35,581 bases of DNA. Origin: SAR324 cluster bacterium (GTDB lineage: Bacteria; SAR324; XYD2-FULL-50-16). Shown here one piece after another: positions 17,109 through 24,891 of the stretch. The position numbers and the translations under genes were made by a program. The DNA lies in assembly GCA_028280735.1 (NCBI GenBank), contig JANQLH010000150.1, positions 1 through 35,581 on the forward strand. Reading direction: 5' to 3'. Numbering within the stretch: the first letter of the stretch is position 1; every line of letters starts with the position of its first letter. The notes beneath the pieces were generated by a model. It worked only from the letters and a program-made list of their open reading frames with translations. It did not search any database and was not told the DNA's origin.

Positions 17109-18551
17109 TTAATTATGAATCACAAAATGTTGTCCTGCCTTTAATAACATGTGGTTTTCGGGCAGATCTGAAAGCTTTTTTCCTGTATGCATGTATACCA
17201 CATTGCACGGACTATCGAAATAGTCTTCCGGATCACCGTGAATTGATCCGCTACCTGCATCAACAAAAGAAACATCGTGACAAGTGTCTTCCGGAAGAAT
17301 ATGCATCAGCTCGTTGTATCTTGTTTTGCTGTAAACGCCCGCAGAATTTAGCGATTCAATCATCCGTTTGGAGAGGGTATCCCCGGATAGAAAAACACTT
17401 GATGTGTCTTTACCGTTTTTTACATTCAGTCTCAAACCTAATGCCGGAATAGCATGACTGGAATAAAACACTTCAATACGAGCCCCAAACAAGGAAAAAG
17501 GTTTATTGGCATAAACCGGGTGGAAATTATAAAGCGATTTTGCTTTTCCATATCCACAGTCCAGGATAGTCATGAGCTTCAGTATCATGCAGTGAAAAAT
17601 CTCGGGGGAGGTGTAAAGATCCACTTTTTTGCCAAAGCCAACGCTTTCCATGATGTCAAGATGATCTTCATGCACGTGTGAGACGAAAACAGCATCAAGC
17701 TCTTCCAGCGTTAAACCAAGTTTTTCGAGGTGTCTGTGTAAGAAGGCCGGACAATCCCATAACATCCATTTTCCGTTGAAGCGAAAAAGAAATCCATTGG
17801 CAGGTTGAGTGGGATCGAATCCTTCACTTGCACCCAGGCAACGCACGCTGAACAACGAGTCGGAAATGATTTCCTTTCTTGTTACCTCGACGCCTTCAAT
17901 GGGATAAACCGGGTTTAAAGGTTTGGTAATTGAGAGCCTGGTTTTTAGCTTTTTGTCACAACCAACTAAAAACTCATCCTCCCCTTTTCGTTCGATGGTG
18001 ACTTTGGGAAACTCTTCGAAAGATGGATAGATTTCCTTTTTGTGACCTATTTCCAGCGGTACAAATTCTATCATTTCATCCAATTCGTAAGGCACTCCCT
18101 CCTTGTTTCGGGGAGCCAGAAACTTGGTTTCATCCACAATTTGCTTGATTTTCCGTTTGCTCAGCTTTGAAGGAATTTCAAGGTTTGCCTCCACCTTCAT
18201 GATTTCTTCAAATTCAGGGCCAAGCAAGGTAACACGAAGCATTTCTCTGAGTTTTTTGCAGATTTTTTTCTTGGCAAATACTTTGAATTTGCGACCCCTC
18301 GCCATTCCCTGCTGGATGAACAAAAAATGGTAAAACGGGAATTCGAGACATGCGAATGAAGAATTGTATTTGTACAAGGTCCCGGGAATGACAATTGTAT
18401 CAGGCATGGGAACATGTTCGGTCATCATCAGTTTTAATACTTCCGGTGGACAACCGATGAGAATGTTTCCCTGGGGTGTGCTATATAATTGTGAACTCTC
18501 TGTTAACGGGTATTTACTGATCAGTGCGTTTGCTTGTGCCATAGCGCCCAA
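17109..18551 (-). CDS. Metallo-beta-lactamase-fold hydrolase with long N-terminal region
   Basis: 480 residues. The first ~230 are an unrecognised mixed alpha/beta region. The C-terminal half is a metallo-beta-lactamase fold: WMLWDCPAFLHRHL, the metal motif SHVHEDHLD (about 287-295), a distal His in SSHAIPALGLRL, SGDTL with the bridging Asp, DAGSGSIHGD, and a late VVYMHTGK. These supply the normal His/Asp ligands for two metals, so it should be an active hydrolase. The substrate is unknown. The reading frame starts at TTG (18549-18551) with AGGA four bases upstream; an ATG three codons later is the alternative. It is the first gene of the operon with the secreted protein and the MEMO1-family protein. 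Confidence 0.82.
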   Translation of the reverse strand: MGAMAQANALISKYPLTESSQLYSTPQGNILIGCPPEVLKLMMTEHVPMPDTIVIPGTLYKYNSSFACLEFPFYHFLFIQQGMARGRKFKVFAKKKICKKLREMLRVTLLGPEFEEIMKVEANLEIPSKLSKRKIKQIVDETKFLAPRNKEGVPYELDEMIEFVPLEIGHKKEIYPSFEEFPKVTIERKGEDEFLVGCDKKLKTRLSITKPLNPVYPIEGVEVTRKEIISDSLFSVRCLGASEGFDPTQPANGFLFRFNGKWMLWDCPAFLHRHLEKLGLTLEELDAVFVSHVHEDHLDIMESVGFGKKVDLYTSPEIFHCMILKLMTILDCGYGKAKSLYNFHPVYANKPFSLFGARIEVFYSSHAIPALGLRLNVKNGKDTSSVFLSGDTLSKRMIESLNSAGVYSKTRYNELMHILPEDTCHDVSFVDAGSGSIHGDPEDYFDSPCNVVYMHTGKKLSDLPENHMLLKAGQHFVIHN

Positions 18552-18971
18552 AACTTCCTGAGATTTAAATTTCCTTTGTTACAGTTAGTTACGCTTTGAA
18601 AGCAAAATATATTCCAAAAAAGCCTCACTGAGTTGGCATTACAGGTTTTCACGCAGTTTACCTCCTTTAAAATCCCAACCTCGAAACAGTGGGCATGACG
18701 CGAATTATATCAACTCGTTGTACGATTTGAAAAGTTGAAAATGCCCGGATTAAAGCACCGATAGATTTGAACGAATATCGTGGTAGAAAAAATTTTGGGA
18801 ATAATCTTGTTAACCCTTGCGTTTTATGGTTGAAGAGGATCAAAAAGCGGATCTGAATCAAATTGCGGGAAATCGATTTTTACTGTAGGAAATAGCTATT
18901 TCGTCTAATAAACGGACGGTATTCAGTTTAACCCTATCTTATTATCAAACTCATTCATCGCATTATTCGGT
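18552..18971. other. Intergenic region between divergent MBL-fold and outer-membrane protein genes
   Basis: 420 bp with no convincing gene. A 64-codon minus-strand frame (18667-18861) shows no family resemblance or ribosome site. It should contain two divergent promoters. A TATTAT near 18940 is a possible -10 for the porin-like gene, but no matching -35 is seen. No repeat copy or RNA gene was recognised. Confidence 0.45.
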
Positions 18972-20522
18972 ATGACTAAATCTAAAATTCAAAAACCGAA
19001 ATCCACCCTTCTTGGATATCTTCGGAAAACTTTCTTCTCCATGATAATCGGAACCCTCTTATTTCCTTCTATTTCTTCAGCGCAACAAACATTTACCCCT
19101 TTGCAGGAAGGAGATTATGAAATAAAAGACGAGAACATTTTCTTTAACCCGGGGATTATTGTTGAAGGAAGCTATGAAGCCTACTATTCAGCAATCAGGG
19201 AAGATTTTATCACAGGAGATAAAATATCCGATGGATTATTACAAGATATTGAACTAAGAATCAGATCCAAAGTAAACACTAACCTCTCTGTTCATGCCTA
19301 CATAGGTAATAAATCGAAAGTCGTGTCCGAACAAGACGATCGGTTCCAAACGGACTACGCGGATGAAGGCGGTGATGCCACTGATGATAGTGGCGGGATG
19401 GATTTGGAATTCAGAGAAGCTTTCCTGGAATACAATCACAATCCTAATGCTGCATTACGTGTAGGAAAACAGTTCATTAATCCTGGTGATCGCATGGGAT
19501 TGATTTACGAGGGGAATGCCAACGCGATTACCCAAAAATGTCGTATCGGAACCTGGTGTTACTACATTGGAGGGGCAAGAATTGGTCATGAAGGAAACTC
19601 CGCCCTGTTTTGGTTACAACTGGATTACCCGGTATATGAATCAGGTGTCGTTATTTCGGACCCCTGGGTGGAAAAGGGTACCAGGCAACAGGTTTCCCTG
19701 AACGTCGAACTCATGAGAGTAGACCATCGTGGCTCCGATATTCCGATGTCCGTCAACGGGCAATGGATTGGTGAATACTCAACCCATCACGATGTGACAA
19801 CAGACGGCAGTACAACCAAGTACATTTATTTTGAAAATGATGAAGTCCAGTATCTCGGTTTTAACCTTCATTGGAATTATTACAAGACAATGTTGCGTTT
19901 ATCCTGGGTTAACTTGTCGGGTAAGCGGGATTATTGGATGAAAGCAAAAGATGCCGGAAGAGAAGCTCTTGCCGGAAACAGTATTGCGGGAAATGCCGTA
20001 TATCTTGATATCAGCTATCAACTACTGGATTCTTTGAAAGTCGGATGGACTTCCTTGAGTTCCTCCGGTACGGAACGTGAAGATGGAGAGAAGTTTTGGG
20101 AAAATAATTCGGAATCGTACCTTGAAGTACAAAAGGGGGATTTTGGGGATGCCTTGATCTATTTTAACGGAAAGGATGGGCTTGGACAGGGACATTCCGT
20201 ATCCAACCTGGTTTATAATGCCATGCGAGCTTCCTATATTTCAGATGATAAAAAGTTAAAGATGTTGTTTGCAGTTTACACCTTCAAACGGGCCCAACCT
20301 GTTTTCTACAAGTTAGATGACGGAACAACACAAACAGCGACTGATATCGGTTCAGAAATCGATTTTGTGCTTGATTGGAAATGGGAAGATGATCTGACCG
20401 CAGGCTTTCAATTGGCCGCGTTTTCGCCCGGTAACGCCTACAGTGCTAATGACAACATCCAACCACAGGAAGGCAACAAAGGATTTTCATTGATTGGAAT
20501 AAACTTACGTTACGAATTTTAG
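18972..20522 (+). CDS. Outer-membrane beta-barrel (porin-like) protein
   Basis: 516 residues. After a basic N-terminus a hydrophobic stretch ends SISSAQQ, so signal peptidase probably cuts after residue 37. The mature protein is rich in alternating hydrophobic strands with aromatic residues (VEGSYEAYYSAI, QDIELRIRSKVN, LNVELMRVDHRG, YLGFNLHWNYYKTMLRLSWVN, AVYLDISYQL, MLFAVYTFKRA). It ends in Tyr-Glu-Phe with the C-terminal Phe used by the Bam insertion machinery. The motif LEFREAFLEYNHNPNAALRVGKQ resembles alginate-export/porin-type barrels, in which a strand is followed by VGRQ. The substrate is unknown. It is followed 29 bp later by hemL on the same strand. Confidence 0.8.
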   Translation: MTKSKIQKPKSTLLGYLRKTFFSMIIGTLLFPSISSAQQTFTPLQEGDYEIKDENIFFNPGIIVEGSYEAYYSAIREDFITGDKISDGLLQDIELRIRSKVNTNLSVHAYIGNKSKVVSEQDDRFQTDYADEGGDATDDSGGMDLEFREAFLEYNHNPNAALRVGKQFINPGDRMGLIYEGNANAITQKCRIGTWCYYIGGARIGHEGNSALFWLQLDYPVYESGVVISDPWVEKGTRQQVSLNVELMRVDHRGSDIPMSVNGQWIGEYSTHHDVTTDGSTTKYIYFENDEVQYLGFNLHWNYYKTMLRLSWVNLSGKRDYWMKAKDAGREALAGNSIAGNAVYLDISYQLLDSLKVGWTSLSSSGTEREDGEKFWENNSESYLEVQKGDFGDALIYFNGKDGLGQGHSVSNLVYNAMRASYISDDKKLKMLFAVYTFKRAQPVFYKLDDGTTQTATDIGSEIDFVLDWKWEDDLTAGFQLAAFSPGNAYSANDNIQPQEGNKGFSLIGINLRYEF

Positions 20523-20551
20523 CTGAACCTATGCAATTGGGAGAAAAAACC

Positions 20552-21838
20552 ATGCAAACACCTAAATCAACCGAATTGTTTCAAAGAGCGCAAGCGTCGA
20601 TTCCCGGCGGAGTAAACAGCCCTGTTCGTGCATTTCGTTCGGTCAGGATGAAACCGTTGTTCGTCAGCAAAGCCAAGGGATGTAAAATTATAGATGCGGA
20701 CGGTAACGAGTTCATCGATTATGTTGGCTCCTGGGGGCCGATGGTTCTAGGTCATAGTCATCCCGCTGTGTTAGATGCGGTGAAGTCTGCTGTGGAAAAC
20801 GGACTGTCATTTGGGGCTCCTACACAATTGGAAGTGGAACTGGCGGAACAAGTAAAAAAAATGATGCCCAACATTGAGAGCTTACGGATGGTAAGCTCCG
20901 GTACCGAGGCTACGATGAGTGCTATTCGGGTTGCCAGGGGATATACCGGTCGGGACAAAATCATAAAATTTGCCGGATGTTATCATGGTCATGCCGACCA
21001 TTTGCTGGTTAAAGCCGGTTCCGGGGCCGCAACATTCGGTCAACCGGATTCTCCGGGCGTGCCTTCCGCATTTGCCGGTGAAACGCTGATTGCAGGATTC
21101 AACGATTTGGAAAACGTCTCACAACTGATTGAGGAATACCCGGGTGAAATTGCAGCTATCATCCTCGAGCCAGTGGCGGGGAACATGGGTGTCATTGCAC
21201 CGGTAGCAGGCTTTTTAAAAGGCCTGCGTGATCTGTGTGATCGTGAGGGTATTCTTTTAATATTTGATGAAGTGATGACCGGTTTCAGGGTATCAAAAGG
21301 CGGCGCTCAGGAACTCTACCATATTGTGCCGGATTTGACGACGCTCGGGAAAATCATTGGTGGCGGAATGCCTGTAGGTGCTTATGGTGGTAGATTGGAT
21401 ATTATGGAACACGTTTCGCCGGCAGGAGATATCTACCAGGCCGGAACACTTTCCGGTAATCCGGTAACCATGGCAGCCGGATTAGCTACCTTAAAGGAGC
21501 TTGATAAACCGGGAGTATACGAAGATTTGGGAAGTAAGGCTGTATGGCTGGTTAATGAGATCAAAGATATATTTGAAAATGCATCCGTTCCTTACAGAAT
21601 ACAGCAAGTCGGTGGAATGTTCGGGTTCTTTTTTATTGATCAGGATGTGAATGGTTTTGATGATGCTCTTAGCTGCGATACAGAGCGTTTTATTAAATTT
21701 TTCAGGGAAATGTTAAGTCAGGGGATCTATCTGGCACCTTCTGCATTTGAAGCGGCTTTTGTATCGCTGGCTCATACGGAACAAGATTTGGAAAAAACAA
21801 GAGATGCTTTCAAAACAGCGATTTCCAATATTCTTTAA
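20552..21838 (+). CDS. hemL: Glutamate-1-semialdehyde 2,1-aminomutase
   Basis: PLP enzyme that converts glutamate-1-semialdehyde to 5-aminolevulinate in the C5 route to tetrapyrroles. 428 residues, the usual length. Signatures are ASIPGGVNSPVRAFRSV, GSWGPMVLGHSHP, MVSSGTEATMSAIRVARGYTG (written here only to mark the PLP phosphate site), KFAGCYHGHAD, EPVAGNMGV, FDEVMTGFRV, and TTLGKIIGGGMPVGAYGG with the Schiff-base Lys near residue 267. The reading frame can extend to an ATG at 20531, but GGGAG nine bases before the ATG at 20552 and the family alignment choose the latter. Its presence shows that tetrapyrroles are made from glutamyl-tRNA. It is convergent with lpxC, 3 bp away. Confidence 0.96.
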   Translation: MQTPKSTELFQRAQASIPGGVNSPVRAFRSVRMKPLFVSKAKGCKIIDADGNEFIDYVGSWGPMVLGHSHPAVLDAVKSAVENGLSFGAPTQLEVELAEQVKKMMPNIESLRMVSSGTEATMSAIRVARGYTGRDKIIKFAGCYHGHADHLLVKAGSGAATFGQPDSPGVPSAFAGETLIAGFNDLENVSQLIEEYPGEIAAIILEPVAGNMGVIAPVAGFLKGLRDLCDREGILLIFDEVMTGFRVSKGGAQELYHIVPDLTTLGKIIGGGMPVGAYGGRLDIMEHVSPAGDIYQAGTLSGNPVTMAAGLATLKELDKPGVYEDLGSKAVWLVNEIKDIFENASVPYRIQQVGGMFGFFFIDQDVNGFDDALSCDTERFIKFFREMLSQGIYLAPSAFEAAFVSLAHTEQDLEKTRDAFKTAISNIL

Positions 21839-21841
21839 TCC

Positions 21842-22702
21842 TTAATCATAGTCAATTACAGCAAAACTTTCCGGGCATTCATCCATCATGTATCGAATAA
21901 ATGCCAAATGGGTTGAATGTCCGCTTTTATGGCAAAATACATCCCCTATAATTCGGTGATTGTTGGCGAGATAAAAATCTCCGACCTGGTCCAAAATCTT
22001 ATGCAGGTTGGGTTCGTTTAACCAGGTCATTTCTTCCATGTTTTCAATATTGCCTTTTTCATCCAGGATGATCGCGTTTTTATTGTTTCCCCCCTTGACC
22101 AGTCCCTGGTTCAGCAATTGCTGATAGTCTTTTCTAAACCCGAATGTTTTTGCCTTGGCAATATTTTCAACATAGTTTTTTTCAGTAAGCTGGAAAGTCA
22201 CTTCCTGCTGGCCAATCTGTCGGTGATCGTAATCGATGGAGAAGGTAAAGTTGGATTTGTCAGACGGAAGGACGAATATGTTGATATCGTTACATGCGTA
22301 AGTAACCGGTTCAAGGACCTTTACAACCTTTTTCGGTGTATCAAGCTGTTTTAACCCAACTTCCTGCAAAGCGGCATAAAAATCGTAACCACTGCCATCC
22401 ATAATGGGAACTTCGAGGTTATGAAGTTCCACCAGTAGATTATCAATTCCCAGGCCGTTACAAACTGAAAGAAGATGCTCAATCGTGGTTACTTCAACGC
22501 CTTCACTTTCGATGGTTGTGCACAACGCAGACGATTTAGCATATTGATAACTTGCCGGTATACGGACTTTTTTGTCTCCCCTGTAAAATACTATGCCGTG
22601 ATTTTCCGGCGCCGGGAAAAAATAAAGATCCGTTTTTTCTCCGGAATGCAATCCGCATCCATCCTTGATGATAAACGACTTTTTAATCGTTGTCTGATTC
22701 AT
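21842..22702 (-). CDS. lpxC: UDP-3-O-acyl-N-acetylglucosamine deacetylase LpxC
   Basis: Zinc amidase for the committed step of lipid A synthesis, cytoplasmic. 286 residues, near the short end for the family (about 300). Motifs: GLHSGEKTDLYFFPA, TTIEHLLSVCNGLGIDN with the first zinc His, VPIMDGSGYDFYAAL, KAKTFGF, GLVKGGNNKNAII, HKILDQVGDFYL with the second zinc His and the zinc Asp, and SGHSTH with the general-base His. The stretch before the second zinc site reads MTWLNEPNLHK rather than the common LRFPDEFVRHK, and so diverges, but the metal ligands are kept. It lies 12 bp after the methyltransferase gene on the same strand. No other lpx gene is near. Confidence 0.94.
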   Translation of the reverse strand: MNQTTIKKSFIIKDGCGLHSGEKTDLYFFPAPENHGIVFYRGDKKVRIPASYQYAKSSALCTTIESEGVEVTTIEHLLSVCNGLGIDNLLVELHNLEVPIMDGSGYDFYAALQEVGLKQLDTPKKVVKVLEPVTYACNDINIFVLPSDKSNFTFSIDYDHRQIGQQEVTFQLTEKNYVENIAKAKTFGFRKDYQQLLNQGLVKGGNNKNAIILDEKGNIENMEEMTWLNEPNLHKILDQVGDFYLANNHRIIGDVFCHKSGHSTHLAFIRYMMDECPESFAVIDYD

Positions 22703-22714
22703 AATGCTTTAAAC

Positions 22715-23443
22715 TCAAGAAACAAAATTGAAACAGGTTAAATGCCCGTCATTGTAAAACTCTTTATAGTCAGAATTCAAGTAATCTTTTAAACAGTCGG
22801 CAATGCTAAAAATTGTCAGTGATTTGGAACGATTGTTTAGTTTATCTTTTAAATCTTCATAAAGAGCGATGCCGGATTCTATTGGTTTAGAGGGTCTGTA
22901 TAAGTATAAAAAATCGATATCCACCAGATCTATGTTCAAAATATCATCATTAATCCATTGGATTTTTTCCTGGGGGATTTCCAGAGCTGCTTGGAACATT
23001 TTGCCTATTCTGATCAATTCACCGGACAGTTCAATTTGGATAGTTCGTTCATGGGGATATAGATATTGAAACAACAATCCCTGCAAACCGTTACCTGCAC
23101 CCAAATCCGCTGAAATATGTTGCTCTTTAAGATAGGGCTTCGCTTTCAAAAGAGGGGAGAGACCGCCCGGGTGATTGAAGTAGCCGTGTTTGTTATCCAG
23201 GGTTTCCCTTTCTGATTTTGTGTAACCTGATCCGGCGCGATGAATTTCGCAATAAAGGGTTAGAAATGCAAGCTCAGTGGCATCGTTATATCCTTGGTCG
23301 GATAACTTGCTATATTCGCCGGCAACATTCTTCAGGGAGGGAAATTCTGTAAGAATTTTGGGGTCCGAAGAGATCTTTAAAAAAGCCTCTTCTATTTTAT
23401 CAAGGCTTTCCCTGGTCTGCGGGTCATCAAATATTGTTTCCAT
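22715..23443 (-). CDS. Class I SAM-dependent methyltransferase-like protein
   Basis: 242 residues. The first ~105 are helical and unrecognised (LDKIEEAFLKI, ATELAFLTLYCEIHRAGSGY). Then comes a Rossmann-type SAM site, ADLGAGNGLQGLLF (about 111-124), with motif II IQIELSGELIRIGKMF, DDILNI as motif III and DFLYLYRPSKP as motif IV. The last has a Tyr-Arg-Pro triad in place of the DPPY/NPPY of N-methyltransferases, so the target cannot be guessed. The start is ATG, and an operon with lpxC 12 bp downstream is likely. It could equally act on a protein, a lipid or a small molecule. Confidence 0.72.
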   Translation of the reverse strand: METIFDDPQTRESLDKIEEAFLKISSDPKILTEFPSLKNVAGEYSKLSDQGYNDATELAFLTLYCEIHRAGSGYTKSERETLDNKHGYFNHPGGLSPLLKAKPYLKEQHISADLGAGNGLQGLLFQYLYPHERTIQIELSGELIRIGKMFQAALEIPQEKIQWINDDILNIDLVDIDFLYLYRPSKPIESGIALYEDLKDKLNNRSKSLTIFSIADCLKDYLNSDYKEFYNDGHLTCFNFVS

Positions 23444-23511
23444 ACAATCAATTCATCGATCTTTTTTCAAATGCAGCATTATCTTTGATGGTTCTGCAAT
23501 TTTATAGCCTT

Positions 23512-24381
23512 TCATTGAAAAAGATCTGTTTTTACCATCAGAGCTGCTGCAATTGGCTGAAGTATCTTATCTTGTTGAGCTTGATTGAATTCAAACGCTT
23601 TGGCTATCTCTTTTATAAACTCTGATTCAACTGGGTCATATTTTTTATCACACATGACAATTTCAACCAGGTACTTGAATAGAAATTCGGCGATATTGTC
23701 GATCAGAATCATCGGTAATTGTTGTTCCAGTTCGGCAGCCTTAAATTCAAGTTGTTCCAGCCGAATCTGGTTGTTATCAAGCAACTCCGCAACAATCTCA
23801 AAGTACTTGATTTCTGCTGGGTGGACACGATTATCAGCACGTATCGCCCTGACCAAAAGCCAGGCGCTGATTTCTCTTTGAGTATCGGAAAGCAGGGGTT
23901 TCAACTCTTGGAAGAGCTTTTTTCGGACTTTATAAAGCCTTTGCTCAATCAGCCCGTTGATCTCTTTTGGTGAAAAACCAAGTTCCCGTCCTAAATCACC
24001 TAAAAAGTAGTAATCAAGATCAGTTAAATCCCTTCCGAAAGTTTCAATTTTCAGACAACTGTCTATTATTAAAGTACCCATTTTTCTAGGGATTGCAGTC
24101 GTCAGTTGTGGGAGATTATGGTCTTCGTTTTTACACACCTTTGTTACCTCTTCAAATACCAAACGAACAAGCTGTTTGATATCTTCGCTTCTGTGGTCCA
24201 GGGCTTTTTGGGTAGGCCATTGAATTGTGGAGTTCTGGGAAGTCACTACTATTTTAGCCTTGGGAAATAAAGCGGCAAACAAATCCTTTCCGAATGTCAG
24301 CAACCCGTCGATTTTTGACTCGCAATCAAGGATGATTTGTCGTCGATAGGTATCTATTTCATTTTCAGTCGGTCGCAGCAT
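23512..24381 (-). CDS. TerB-like helical domain protein
   Basis: About 289 residues from the ATG at 24379-24381. The frame opens 21 codons earlier at a TTG, and neither start has a clear ribosome site. The first ~160 residues are unrecognised. From about 165 to 275 the sequence resembles the TerB/DjlA-N helical domain, with two acidic pseudo-repeats: WLLVRAIRADNRVHPAEIKYFEIVAEL and EIVMCDKKYDPVESEFIKEIAKAF (given in part). In TerB-like proteins these D-x-x-V/Y-x-x-x-E turns form a metal-binding four-helix bundle. There is no signal peptide or membrane segment. It is divergent from the 782-residue gene, with a MITE-like repeat between their starts, and 68 bp upstream of the methyltransferase gene. 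Role unknown. Confidence 0.68.
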   Translation of the reverse strand: MLRPTENEIDTYRRQIILDCESKIDGLLTFGKDLFAALFPKAKIVVTSQNSTIQWPTQKALDHRSEDIKQLVRLVFEEVTKVCKNEDHNLPQLTTAIPRKMGTLIIDSCLKIETFGRDLTDLDYYFLGDLGRELGFSPKEINGLIEQRLYKVRKKLFQELKPLLSDTQREISAWLLVRAIRADNRVHPAEIKYFEIVAELLDNNQIRLEQLEFKAAELEQQLPMILIDNIAEFLFKYLVEIVMCDKKYDPVESEFIKEIAKAFEFNQAQQDKILQPIAAALMVKTDLFQ

Positions 24382-24496
24382 ATCTATTGGTTTTGTTGAG
24401 GTAAAGGTATAGGTTGACCATTTTAAACAGGGATTTCCTTCCAATTAACCCAATTCATATACATAGCTTGTTAGGCATAAAATTGAAAGGCCAATC

Positions 24497-24715
24497 AGTG
24501 TTTGAGTGAAAACTAGTTTAAATCATACCAATAAAAGCTTTAAAGGCAACCTGATGCTGCTGGATTCAGTGCTTTCAGCGATCAGCTCATAGCTAATTTT
24601 TGCTTGAATTTTCAATGCTTTATGCTGAGTGCTGAAAGCGCGTTAATCTTCAAGCTGCATTCCGGAATTTAGCACAAGGCTGGTTAAGGGTTTAGCGTTT
24701 TTCCGTTCAGACGCT
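24497..24715 (+). repeat. MITE-like element, copy 1 (219 bp)
   Basis: Its left end AGTGTTTGAGTGAAAACT and the reverse complement of its right end AGCGTCTGAACGGAAAA form imperfect terminal inverted repeats. It matches copy 2 (29814-30046) along its length; shared blocks include CATACCAATAAA, TTCAGTGCTTTCAGC and GCGATCAGCTC, the AATCTT-AAG-TGGATT-like stretch, and GGATTTAGCG-TTTT at the right. The arms contain 7-bp units: TTTCAGC GATCAGC TCATAGC at 24573-24593, facing GCTTTAT GCTGAGT GCTGAAA at 24617-24637. The two arms pair, so the whole element can fold as one long hairpin. No coding capacity. It sits between the divergent TerB-like and 782-residue genes. Confidence 0.75.
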
Positions 24716-24781
24716 AATTAGCCGGGGGGATTAAGGAGAGGACCTGGTTCAATGCCTGTATTGAAAGCGGTCAGTATTTCC

Positions 24782-24800
24782 AACACAAAATGATTGTGTT
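24782..24800. promoter_or_regulatory. Small palindrome upstream of the 782-residue gene
   Basis: AACACAA (24782-24788) and TTGTGTT (24794-24800) form a perfect 7-bp inverted repeat with a 5-nt spacer, about 90 bp before the gene start. It could be a regulator site or a small hairpin; no regulator is indicated. Confidence 0.3.
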
Positions 24801-24891
24801 ACAGCATTCTGAGATGGTTTGATGTTTCGATATCAAAAAAGCTGGTTCCACCGAGTTTGGCAATTTACTATGAATTTCGGCTTTGCTTGGC

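Noticed and set aside
18667-18861. 64-codon minus-strand frame in the gap before the outer-membrane protein gene
   Set aside because: No ribosome site or similarity, and it lies in a region expected to hold promoters.
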